Origin: Pandoraea cepalis
Lineage (GTDB): Bacteria; Pseudomonadota; Gammaproteobacteria; Burkholderiales; Burkholderiaceae
Length of the DNA: 64,000 bases
Assembly: GCF_902459665.1 (NCBI RefSeq)
Contig: NZ_CABPSL010000020.1
Coordinates: 1 to 64,000 of the forward strand
Reading direction: 5' to 3'
Below the pieces are notes generated by a model. It saw only the letters and a program-made list of their open reading frames with translations, was not told the DNA's origin and made no database searches. The position numbers and the translations under genes are program-made. Each line of letters opens with the position of its first letter. The first letter of the stretch is position 1. Below, in pieces: positions 55,310 to 64,000 of the stretch.

Positions 55310-57388
55310 ATGAATACGCCACAAACCAACCCTCTGCTCGATATCCAGGGACTTCCCCGTTTTGCCGAGATCCGCCCCGAACACGTAACGCCCGCCGTCG
55401 ACGTGCTCCTGGCACAAGCGCGTGCGGCTGTGGACAAGGCTGCAGATCCCTCCACGCCGCCGACGTGGGCCAACATTCTCGACGCCGTAGAAGACGGCAC
55501 CGAAGGTTTGGGCCGGGCCTGGGAAATCGTTGGACACCTGAACGCCGTCGCCGACACCCCTGCGCTTCGCGCGGCATACGGCGATAACCTGCCGCGCGTC
55601 ACCGAATTCTCCGCCAGCGTCGGCCAGAATCTGGCGCTGTTCGAAAAGTACAAGGCCATTGCAGCCGGCCAGGAATTCGCGGACCTCTCTCCGGCTCGCA
55701 AGAAAATTCTCGACAACGAGATGCGCGGCTTCCGATTGGGCGGCGCCGAACTTCCTGAAGACCAGAAACCGCGATTCGCCGACATTCAGGAAGCACAGGC
55801 GGACCTCGCCAAGCGCTTCTCGGATCACGTGCTCGACGCGACCAACAAATTCTCGCTTGTCGTGACCGACGAGCAGGACCTCGCCGGCCTGCCCGACGAC
55901 GACAAGGCCGCGGCACGTGCCGCCGCACAGCGAGACGGCCTGGACGGCTGGAAATTCACGCTACATTTCCCCTCGTACTTCCCGGTGCTGCAATACGCCG
56001 ACAATCGCGCGCTTCGCGAAACGCTGTACCGGGCCAATGTGACCCGGGCTTCCGAACTCGGCCCGCAATTCGGCAACGGCGAGGCGGACTGGGACAACAC
56101 CGAGATCGTTGTCGAGCAACTCGCGCTGCGCCGCGAGGAAGCACACATGCTCGGCTTCAAGAATTACGCCGAAGTATCGCTCGAGCCCAAAATGGCGGAA
56201 TCGCCCGCGCAAGTCCTCGAGTTCCTCGAAGACCTCGCCCGCCGCGCGCGTCCGTACGCCGAGCAAGACTGGGCCGAACTGCAAGCGTTTGCCGCCGAGT
56301 CGCTGGGCATCGAGAAGCTGCAACCCTGGGACACGACCTACGCATCGGAGAAGCTGCGCCAGCAACGCTACGATTTCTCGGAGTCGGAAGTCCGTCAGTA
56401 TTTTCCGTTGCCCAAGGTGCTCGACGGTCTGTTTCGCGTGGCCGGCACGTTGTTCGGCGTGACGATTCGCCCGCAGGATGCCGAAACGTGGCATCCGGAC
56501 GTTCGCTTCTTCCGCATCGAGCGCGATGGCGAACTCGTGGCGCAGTTCTACATGGATCTGTTCGCCCGCGAAGGCAAGCGCGGCGGTGCCTGGATGGACA
56601 GTGCCCGCACACGCAAGCGCCTGCGCAACGGCACGCTGCAAACGCCGGTGGCGTACCTCGTGTGCAACTTCCCTGCCCCCGTCGGCGACAAGCCGGCGTT
56701 GCTGCCGCATGACGACGTCATCACGCTGTTCCACGAGTTCGGGCACGGCCTGCATCACATGCTCACGCAAGTGGAAGATGCCGGCGTGGCGGGCATCAAT
56801 GGCGTCGAGTGGGATGCTGTCGAGTTGCCGTCCCAGTTCATGGAGAACTTCTGTTGGGAGTGGGATGTGCTTGAGCACATGACCGCTCATGTGGAGACGG
56901 GTGCCCCGCTGCCGCGAGCCCTGTTCGACAAGATGGTGGCCGCCCGCAACTTCCAGAGCGGTTTGATGATGCTGCGTCAGTTGGTCTTCTCCGACTTCGA
57001 CATGCACCTGCATTACGATTTCGATCCGCACGGCAACGAGTCGGTGCTGGCGCTTTCGCAACGCATCAACGATCGATTGCACGTTACGCCTCAGGCGGAT
57101 TTTTCGCGTTGGCCGAATACGTTCAGCCACATCTTTGCGGGCGGGTACGCGGCGGGATATTACAGCTACAAGTGGGCCGAGGTGCTGTCGGCGGATGTGT
57201 ATGCGGCGTTTGAAGAGGCGGCGAAGGTCAGCGGCTCGGTCCTCGATACCGCCACCGGCGCCCGCTACCGCGATGAAATTCTCGCGGTGGGCGGCAGTCG
57301 CGAAGCAATGGCGTCGTTCATTGCGTTCCGGGGTCGCGCACCGGAAGTCGATGCCTTGCTGCGCCACAGTGGCATGTCGGCAAGCTGA
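55310..57388 (+). CDS. prlC: M3-family oligopeptidase (oligopeptidase A)
   Basis: 692-residue zinc metallopeptidase of the thimet oligopeptidase family that degrades short peptides, including signal-peptide fragments, in the cytoplasm. Zinc motif HEFGH (His475-His479), with the third ligand Glu about 25 residues on in the GVEWDAVELPSQFMEN segment. The C-terminal part FAGGYAAGYYSYKWAEVL is family-typical. Both ATG 55310 and GTG 55295 (five residues longer) are plausible starts. It is about 235 bp after folD on the same strand and is followed by a terminator. Confidence 0.95.
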   Translation: MNTPQTNPLLDIQGLPRFAEIRPEHVTPAVDVLLAQARAAVDKAADPSTPPTWANILDAVEDGTEGLGRAWEIVGHLNAVADTPALRAAYGDNLPRVTEFSASVGQNLALFEKYKAIAAGQEFADLSPARKKILDNEMRGFRLGGAELPEDQKPRFADIQEAQADLAKRFSDHVLDATNKFSLVVTDEQDLAGLPDDDKAAARAAAQRDGLDGWKFTLHFPSYFPVLQYADNRALRETLYRANVTRASELGPQFGNGEADWDNTEIVVEQLALRREEAHMLGFKNYAEVSLEPKMAESPAQVLEFLEDLARRARPYAEQDWAELQAFAAESLGIEKLQPWDTTYASEKLRQQRYDFSESEVRQYFPLPKVLDGLFRVAGTLFGVTIRPQDAETWHPDVRFFRIERDGELVAQFYMDLFAREGKRGGAWMDSARTRKRLRNGTLQTPVAYLVCNFPAPVGDKPALLPHDDVITLFHEFGHGLHHMLTQVEDAGVAGINGVEWDAVELPSQFMENFCWEWDVLEHMTAHVETGAPLPRALFDKMVAARNFQSGLMMLRQLVFSDFDMHLHYDFDPHGNESVLALSQRINDRLHVTPQADFSRWPNTFSHIFAGGYAAGYYSYKWAEVLSADVYAAFEEAAKVSGSVLDTATGARYRDEILAVGGSREAMASFIAFRGRAPEVDALLRHSGMSAS

Positions 57389-57417
57389 CGCACCGCATCA
57401 AGTCAGCGAGGAATGAA

Positions 57418-57447
57418 CAACGGGCGCCTCTGTGCGCCCGTTGTTTA
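57418..57447 (+). terminator. Terminator after prlC
   Basis: Stem CAACGGGCGC (57418-57427) with GCGCCCGTTG (57434-57443), followed by TTTAT. The upstream AA pairs would also allow weak termination in the other direction. Confidence 0.8.
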
Positions 57448-57469
57448 TCGTGATACAGGATGCACACCA

Positions 57470-58147
57470 TCATTCATCTTCGTCACAGCCGTTCGGTCGC
57501 CAAACATATTGGCTCGTTCCCTTATCGAGACAGTGAGCCGCCTGGAAGCGAATGGTGCATCCGTTTTCATACGTTCGCACGCATGCACCTTCGACGCATC
57601 GTGTCTGCATGCGAACCACCTGCCCGGTGGGAATCCGGCAGGGTGCGGGCGACACTGACGCCGCCTGTGGTGTCGGCAAACGCCTCCCCGGACGCTGACC
57701 GCTATCGAACCAAACCTGTGCGCTATCGAGCGAACATTGCCCTGCGCGCTGACACACGGCGAAGGCGTCCTGAACGGCAGACGTCTGCGTGTCACCCAGC
57801 GCAATGCCGATCTCTCCATTGACTGCACGCACGACCGCCCAGTAAGCCGGCCCATTACCGGACATCAACACGTCGCATCGCCCGCCCCGGCGACCGGAAG
57901 CCAGTTGGGCTCGGCAACGATCCAGCGCGGCCACCTTGGCCTTTGCCATCGACGTCTGGTCGGTCACCGACACATACCGAATCCCGCTCGCGGTCCGCAC
58001 CCCGGCCACCGCCGACGCCGCGACACTCGGCGTGCTGGCGATCGCCAGCACGCTCGCGAGCCCTACTGTGCAAATCAAGGGATAGAAACGCCGCCACAAA
58101 TTCTTGACGGGACCGTTGCCGCGGGATTTCCAAAAGTCGAGATTCAT
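57470..58147 (-). CDS. Exported DUF4189-containing protein
   Basis: 225 residues. A long signal peptide or membrane anchor (about 15-44, LICTVGLASVLAIASTPSVA) is followed by a small domain with a pattern of Cys and small residues, GNGPAYWAVVRAVNGEIGIA and DAFAVCQRAGQCSL, matching DUF4189. A second Cys-rich section at about 170-225 (PCRIPTGQVVRMQTRC, YENGCTIRF) suggests disulfide bonds in the periplasm. An initial MNLDFWKSRGNG extension precedes the hydrophobic core; an internal start is possible. Function unknown. Confidence 0.82.
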   Translation of the reverse strand: MNLDFWKSRGNGPVKNLWRRFYPLICTVGLASVLAIASTPSVAASAVAGVRTASGIRYVSVTDQTSMAKAKVAALDRCRAQLASGRRGGRCDVLMSGNGPAYWAVVRAVNGEIGIALGDTQTSAVQDAFAVCQRAGQCSLDSAQVWFDSGQRPGRRLPTPQAASVSPAPCRIPTGQVVRMQTRCVEGACVRTYENGCTIRFQAAHCLDKGTSQYVWRPNGCDEDE

Positions 58148-58283
58148 ACGGCATCAGATCACATCGCCCGAACCGACGAAGCCTCAAGCAGAAGGGAAAT
58201 CAGCCGCCATATGGCCTCGCCGCAAGGCCGTTCGGTCACGCCGCAATCAAGTGACAACGCACCAACGACGTGCACTCAAAACA

Positions 58284-58320
58284 AAACAGGCGGCGCATCT
58301 CACGATGTCACCGCCTGTTT
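58284..58320 (-). terminator. Terminator downstream of the phosphoribosyltransferase gene
   Basis: Stem AAACAGGCGG (58284-58293) with CCGCCTGTTT (58311-58320), loop 17 nt. On the minus strand it is followed by TTTTGTTTTG. It ends the purA-phosphoribosyltransferase transcript. Confidence 0.75.
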
Positions 58321-58380
58321 GTCGGGGTTCCGCCCTTGCCGAACGCCGCCGAGCGGCATGTTCGGCCATCCCGTCGTCGC

Positions 58381-58932
58381 TCAGGTGCCGCGCTTGATCC
58401 ACGCCGACAAATTGTGCGGACGCAGCGTGTCGTACTCTTCGAACGGCTGGTGAATCCACGGATTCGTCGGCAGGAAATCGACCGCGTAATCGGGCGCCAC
58501 TTTCGAACACGCCTTGTGCCACAGCACCGCCGAGCGCACGTCTGTCACCTTTGGGAAACGCTCCTTGAGGTGCTTGCCAACGCGCTCGAGCGTCACGCCC
58601 GAATCGACCAGGTCGTCGACCAGCAGCACGCGACCTTCCAGCTCGCCGCGCGTGATGGTGATGAAGTGAGCGATGTCGAGGTCACCGCGAACGGTCCCTT
58701 CGGCTTCACGATAGGAACTGGTCGCCAGAATCGCGAGCGGCACGTCGTAGATGCGCGCGAGTTGATCGCCCACACGCAAGCCACCCCGGGCCAGGCACAG
58801 GATCTTGTCGAACTTCCAGTTCGATTCGTAGACCTTGAGCGCAAGTCGCTCGATGAGCCGATGATACTCGTCCCACGAGACCCAAAGGTTCTTGTCGTCG
58901 TTTTGGGGTAGATTCATGGTGTGCTGTGCCAA
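58381..58932 (-). CDS. Purine-type phosphoribosyltransferase
   Basis: 183 residues (178 if started at the Met of MNLPQND). PRPP-binding loop VLLVDDLVDSGVTL is the type I PRTase signature, the hood region contains LARGGLRVGDQLAR, and the fold begins WVSWDEYHRLIERLA. It probably salvages hypoxanthine/guanine or xanthine, but the base is not certain. It lies 12 bp after purA in the same operon, coupling salvage to AMP synthesis. Confidence 0.92.
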   Translation of the reverse strand: MAQHTMNLPQNDDKNLWVSWDEYHRLIERLALKVYESNWKFDKILCLARGGLRVGDQLARIYDVPLAILATSSYREAEGTVRGDLDIAHFITITRGELEGRVLLVDDLVDSGVTLERVGKHLKERFPKVTDVRSAVLWHKACSKVAPDYAVDFLPTNPWIHQPFEEYDTLRPHNLSAWIKRGT

Positions 58933-58944
58933 CGCTACGGTGCT

Positions 58945-60315
<1,371 letters not shown>

Positions 60316-60359
60316 CTACCCGTGTTGGCGTAGGCTAGTGCCGCTTTTTTCAGCGACGT

Positions 60360-61520
60360 TCACCGGGGTGTCACAACCCATTGGCCCGCTTTTTCGACAA
60401 GGACGCGGTCGCCCGTGAACTCCTCGAAATCCTGATCGTGGCCCGGCAGCATGCGAATAACGACTTCACCCGCGTTGCGCAGGCTGTCGATCTTCGCGCG
60501 CAGCCCCGGCACATCGTCAGCCGGCGCCAAAATCGCGTTACTCCGCGCTTCGACCGGAGAAATCGCGGCCAATTCACGCAAATCCAGCGAAAAGCCCGTT
60601 GCCGGACGGTCTCGACCAAACGCCTGGCCCACCTTGTCGTAACGGCCGCCGCGCGCAATCGCATTGGGGATGCCGTCGACATAGGCCGCGAACATCACGC
60701 CGCTGTGGTACTGATATCCACGCAAATCGGCCAGGTCGATCGACAATACGGCCGGCCCGTCCTTGCTTTGCGCCGCCGCCAGATAGGCCAGATCGTCGAG
60801 TGCCGCCCTCACGCCGGGCAGGTCCGGCAACGCCTTGCGGGCACGAGCGAGCGTCTCGGCCGGTTCGCCATACAGCGTGGTCAGCGCCAGCAAGGCATCG
60901 CGCAGGCTCGCCGGAAGATCGCGGGTCAACGCCTCGAGCTGCGGCACGTCCTTCGTGGCCAATGCCCCGAACAACTCACTCTCGATGGCCTCAGCGGCCG
61001 GCACGCCCTCGATGAACGCTTCGAGCACACCGGCGTGGCACAAATCGATACGAATCTGCTTCAGACCGGCAAGCTGGAGACAGTAAAGCAGCAGTTCCTG
61101 GATCTCGAGATCGGCTTCGAGCCCGCTGTGCCCAAAGATTTCGGCACCGATCTGGAATGGCTCGCGCGTTGCCAGCAGATTACGCGGACGCGTAAACAGC
61201 ACGCTTCCGGCATAGCACAGCCGCGTCACGCCCTTCCGATTGAGCAAATGAGCGTCGATACGGGCAATCTGCGGGGTAATGTCCGCACGCAGGCCCATGG
61301 TGCGCCCGGAAAGCTGATCGACGAGCTTGAAAGTGCGCAGATCGAGGTCATGGCCGGTGCCGGTCAGCAGCGACTCGACGTACTCGAGCATCGGCGGCAT
61401 CACGAGTTCGTAGCCGTAGGTACGGAAACGGTCCAGCATCAGCCGGCGCAGATCTTCGATCTTGCGCGCCTCGGAAGGCAGCACGTCGGCGATATTTTCG
61501 GGGAGTAGCCAGTTCGGCAT
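60360..61520 (-). CDS. hisZ: ATP phosphoribosyltransferase regulatory subunit
   Basis: 386-residue HisRS-like protein lacking tRNA ligase activity that binds histidine and activates short-form HisG in histidine synthesis. The class II synthetase core is visible: [29 protein letters not shown] and the [21 protein letters not shown] motif 3-like end. Length and gene position upstream of purA are typical of betaproteobacteria. HisG is encoded elsewhere. Confidence 0.95.
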   Translation of the reverse strand: MPNWLLPENIADVLPSEARKIEDLRRLMLDRFRTYGYELVMPPMLEYVESLLTGTGHDLDLRTFKLVDQLSGRTMGLRADITPQIARIDAHLLNRKGVTRLCYAGSVLFTRPRNLLATREPFQIGAEIFGHSGLEADLEIQELLLYCLQLAGLKQIRIDLCHAGVLEAFIEGVPAAEAIESELFGALATKDVPQLEALTRDLPASLRDALLALTTLYGEPAETLARARKALPDLPGVRAALDDLAYLAAAQSKDGPAVLSIDLADLRGYQYHSGVMFAAYVDGIPNAIARGGRYDKVGQAFGRDRPATGFSLDLRELAAISPVEARSNAILAPADDVPGLRAKIDSLRNAGEVVIRMLPGHDQDFEEFTGDRVLVEKAGQWVVTPR

Positions 61521-61558
61521 GGGTATTTCGGTATTCAGGCGGCGCGAGAAAGCGCCTT

Positions 61559-61765
61559 TTAGTGGTCGGCCAGCAGCATCAGAATCAGCCCCAGCGAGAC
61601 GGCGGCCAAACCGAAAAAGCGAATTTGGCCGGACGGCATTTCCGTTATTTTACGAAAACTTTGCCGCCACCGGTCTGGTGCGACAAACGGAAACATTCCC
61701 TCGACAATCAGCATGAGGGCCAAAGCGAGAAGAATCGTGCTGGTGCTCACAGGGGACTCGGCCAA
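61559..61765 (-). CDS. DUF2065 family small membrane protein
   Basis: 68 residues with two hydrophobic helices (about 10-25, [19 protein letters not shown], and about 45-65, [18 protein letters not shown]), separated by a basic loop. This matches the YjeT/DUF2065 family, which regularly follows hflC. A function linked to the HflKC complex or the membrane is assumed only from conserved context. It is 56 bp after hflC and 38 bp before hisZ. Confidence 0.9.
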   Translation of the reverse strand: MAESPVSTSTILLALALMLIVEGMFPFVAPDRWRQSFRKITEMPSGQIRFFGLAAVSLGLILMLLADH

Positions 61766-61821
61766 AATGCCACCGCCCGCGATTGACGCGGGCGGTGGCA
61801 GCTACTCGGATGTCAAGGACG

Positions 61822-62724
61822 CTATTTTCGCGCTTTTCCGGCCGGCGCGCCAGCCGCACCGCCGGAACCACGCATGAATCGGAAGAAATCGCTGTTCGGA
61901 TCGGCAATGATCACGTCGCGCTTGTCACGGAAGGTCGCCTTGTACGCTTCGAGGCTCTGATAGAACTGGGCGAACTGCGGATCGCGACCGAACGCCTGCG
62001 CGTAGATACCGGCAGCCGTCGCATCGCCCTCCCCCTTGACCTGCTGCGCCTTGGCATAGGCCTCCGCCACGACCACGTCGCGCTGGCGGTCGGCATCGGC
62101 GCGAATCTGCTCGGCCTCGGCCGCGCCGGTCGAACGCAATTCGTTCGCCACGCGCTTGCGCTCCGCCGCCATCCGGCTGTACACCGAATCGCTGATACCC
62201 GCGGCCAGATCGACCCTGCGCATCCGCACATCGACAATTTCGATGCCGACTTGCGCAGCGTCCTCGCCGACCTTCTGCTTCACCCACTGCATGACCTGAT
62301 CGCGCTGCGACGACACGACCTCGGTCACGGTGCGCTTGGTGAACGCTTCCTGCAACGCCGAGCGAATCTGCTGCGTCAGACGATCCTGCGCGAGGCGGCT
62401 ATCCCCCTTGAAGCTGACATAGAACTTGCGCGGATCGACAATACGCCACTTCACGTACGAGTCGACGATCAGGTTCTTCTTCTCGGCCGTGATGAAGCGT
62501 TCCGGCTCGGGATTGTCGATGGTCATGATGCGCTTGTCCAGATACAACACGGTCTGGAGCGGCGGCGGCAATTTGAATTTCAGGCCGGGCTGACTATAGA
62601 CGTCCTTGATCTCGCCCAGCGAGAACACCACGGCATAACGGCGCTGATCCACCACGAACATGGTCGAGGCAAGCACGATCAACAAAACGATCAGCGCGAC
62701 AATAACGGTTCCAATACGGTTCAT
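61822..62724 (-). CDS. hflC: HflC, subunit of the HflKC membrane protease modulator
   Basis: 300-residue SPFH (prohibitin) domain protein. The N-terminal transmembrane helix (about 5-25) anchors it with the bulk outside in the periplasm or on the membrane surface. SPFH features include VVDQRRYAVVFSLGEI, VDSYVKWRIVDPRKFY, QIRSALQEAF and a long helix VVVAEAYAKAQQVKGEGDATAA. With HflK it forms a cage around FtsH and restrains its proteolysis. It is 12 bp after hflK. Confidence 0.97.
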   Translation of the reverse strand: MNRIGTVIVALIVLLIVLASTMFVVDQRRYAVVFSLGEIKDVYSQPGLKFKLPPPLQTVLYLDKRIMTIDNPEPERFITAEKKNLIVDSYVKWRIVDPRKFYVSFKGDSRLAQDRLTQQIRSALQEAFTKRTVTEVVSSQRDQVMQWVKQKVGEDAAQVGIEIVDVRMRRVDLAAGISDSVYSRMAAERKRVANELRSTGAAEAEQIRADADRQRDVVVAEAYAKAQQVKGEGDATAAGIYAQAFGRDPQFAQFYQSLEAYKATFRDKRDVIIADPNSDFFRFMRGSGGAAGAPAGKARK

Positions 62725-62736
62725 GCGCTTATCCCC

Positions 62737-64000
62737 TTAGCGTGAATCGCGTTCGCGGTTGCGCAGTGCCGCGCGCGATCGATCATGGTCAACATCGCTG
62801 CCGTCATCGGCGGCGGGCGCACCCGCGGCCTTCCCCGTGCTGGCGCCCGAGGCCGGTGCCGGGGCCGACGCGTCGCTACGCGAACGCTCCATGATCTTGT
62901 CCAACGGCAGATACAACAAACTATTGTTCTTCGAATCCACCATGATCTTCGTGGTGCGCGAGTAGATCTGCTCCATCGTGTCGAGATACATCCGCTCGCG
63001 AATGACGCCCGGCGCCTTCGCATACGCTTCCTGCACCGACTTGAAGCGATCGGCATCGCCCTGTGCCTGCGACACAACGCGCGCCTTGTACCCGGCCGCC
63101 TCTTCCGTCAGACGCGACGCCGTGCCCTTGGCGCGCGGAATCACGTCATTAGCGTAGGCCTGAGCCTCATTCTTGGCACGCTCCAGATCCTGGCCCGCCT
63201 TCACTGCATCGTCGAACGCGGCCTGCACCTGTTCAGGCGGCTGCACGCTTTGCATCGTCACGCTCGTGACCAGGATGCCGGTCTTGTAACCGTCGAGAAT
63301 GCGTTGAATCGAGGTGACGAGTTCATTGGCGATTTCTTCGCGGCCAGCGTAGAGCACGAAATCCATGTTGCTCTTGCCGACAATCTCGCGCACGGCCGTT
63401 TGCGCGGCCAGATTCACCGACGATTCGGCATCCACGTTATTGAACAGGAACTCGGTGGCGTCCTTGATGCGGTACTGCACGGCAAAGCGCACGTCGATGA
63501 TGTTCTCATCGCCGGTGAGCATCGACGAGTCCTTCAGATCGGTGTCGCGAATGGTGTTCGAGCGGCCGATTTCGACCGAACGGATCTGCGACATGTTGAC
63601 GATCTCGACCGCCTGGAACGGATACGGCAGGCGCCATTGGATACCCGACGTCGTGGTGTACTTGTACTTGCCGAATTGGGTGACGACGCCGACCTGCCCT
63701 TCCTGGACGATGAAGACGCCCGTTGCCAGCCAGATCAGGAATGCCAGCGCGACGACCACGCCGACGCCGATACCCGAGCCACGCGAGCCCCCGGCGCCGC
63801 TACTCGAGCCACCGTTACCGCTCCCGCCGCCCTTGCGGCCGAAGATACGGTTAAGACGCCGATTGAAATCGCGCCAAAGTTCGTCGAGGTCGGGCGGGCC
63901 GTCCTGCTGCGGACCTTGCGGTCCGCGCTGCGGCTCCTTCTGATCCTGCGAATTCGGATTGTTCGAACGATCGGGGCGGTTCGGTTCCTGATTACCGGAC
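62737..64000 (-). CDS. hflK: HflK, partner of HflC (N-terminus beyond the window)
   Basis: The frame runs open to the right edge: upstream of the transmembrane helix (about VALAFLIWLATGVFIV) the visible sequence has PPDLDELWRDFNRRLNRIFG and a Gly/Ser/Gln-rich stretch typical of the HflK N-terminal region, so a start at an internal GTG (63759) would be wrong. The SPFH part contains EGQVGVVTQFGKY, ENIIDVRFAVQYRI and the helix QAYANDVIPRAKGTASRL. The initiation codon is outside the window. Confidence 0.95.
   Translation of the reverse strand, partial: SGNQEPNRPDRSNNPNSQDQKEPQRGPQGPQQDGPPDLDELWRDFNRRLNRIFGRKGGGSGNGGSSSGAGGSRGSGIGVGVVVALAFLIWLATGVFIVQEGQVGVVTQFGKYKYTTTSGIQWRLPYPFQAVEIVNMSQIRSVEIGRSNTIRDTDLKDSSMLTGDENIIDVRFAVQYRIKDATEFLFNNVDAESSVNLAAQTAVREIVGKSNMDFVLYAGREEIANELVTSIQRILDGYKTGILVTSVTMQSVQPPEQVQAAFDDAVKAGQDLERAKNEAQAYANDVIPRAKGTASRLTEEAAGYKARVVSQAQGDADRFKSVQEAYAKAPGVIRERMYLDTMEQIYSRTTKIMVDSKNNSLLYLPLDKIMERSRSDASAPAPASGASTGKAAGAPAADDGSDVDHDRSRAALRNRERDSR

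Noticed and set aside
62737-63759. Reading hflK as complete from an internal GTG
   Set aside because: The frame continues open with typical HflK N-terminal sequence to the window edge.

Overview
The window looks like chromosomal DNA of a betaproteobacterium in the Burkholderiaceae, most plausibly Pandoraea or a close relative. The reasons are GC-rich coding sequence, the hflK-hflC-DUF2065-hisZ-purA-phosphoribosyltransferase order, a pyruvate dehydrogenase (PDH) operon whose E3 carries its own lipoyl domain, a phasin gene beside it, an aat-bpt N-degron pair, and a second free-standing EF-G. The genus is inferred from gene content, not from a search. No phage, IS element, CRISPR array or rRNA was seen; the content is mostly housekeeping, with a few accessory modules.

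Layout. 0-1 kb: tandem tRNA-Lys(CUU) genes (the first lacks its first base at the window edge) and a glycine-zipper lipoprotein. 1-5 kb: a ubiquitin-like protein ending in Gly-Gly paired with a BNR-repeat propeller, then a chemoreceptor. 5-9.3 kb: EF-G outside a str operon, S-formylglutathione hydrolase, and an orphan SdhB-like iron-sulfur protein. 9.3-11 kb: small unrecognised proteins, a heptanucleotide tandem repeat and a terminator. 11-17 kb: GntR regulator with an AEC transporter, a diguanylate cyclase, cold-shock protein and purT. 17-23 kb: TetR regulator divergent from an SDR / Baeyer-Villiger monooxygenase / alpha-beta hydrolase / Nudix-MBL fusion cluster, with a near-perfect operator palindrome between them. 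23-28 kb: membrane diguanylate cyclase, tRNA-His, dusA, an EamA transporter and initiator tRNA-Met. 28-33 kb: a Nudix hydrolase, the aat-bpt pair, pyrD and an amino-acid ABC receptor plus permease. 33-35 kb: lutA-lutB. 35-37 kb: an unrecognised membrane/coiled-coil protein with 21-residue repeats. 37-42 kb: IclR regulator, PBP7-type endopeptidase, nitroreductase, EamA transporter and histone-deacetylase-like protein. 42.7-50.4 kb: phasin (+) facing the operon aceE-aceF-proteasome-like protease-lpdA (-). 50.8-54 kb: PAS histidine kinase and FixJ-like regulator. 54-58 kb: folD, an oligopeptidase and a DUF4189 protein. 58-64 kb: phosphoribosyltransferase, purA, hisZ, DUF2065, hflC and hflK (the hflK N-terminus lies beyond the window).

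Most noteworthy are a proteasome-type Ntn hydrolase (HslV-like, probably the betaproteobacterial proteasome homologue family) embedded between E2 and E3 of PDH; a 510-residue protein of unknown function with a hydrophobic hairpin and 63-bp internal repeats; the ubiquitin-like/BNR pair; paired TGC-rich palindromes around the phasin promoter with a similar element in the aceE/sensor-kinase intergenic region; and a minus-strand terminator at 23.2 kb with no gene feeding it, suggesting an unannotated small RNA.
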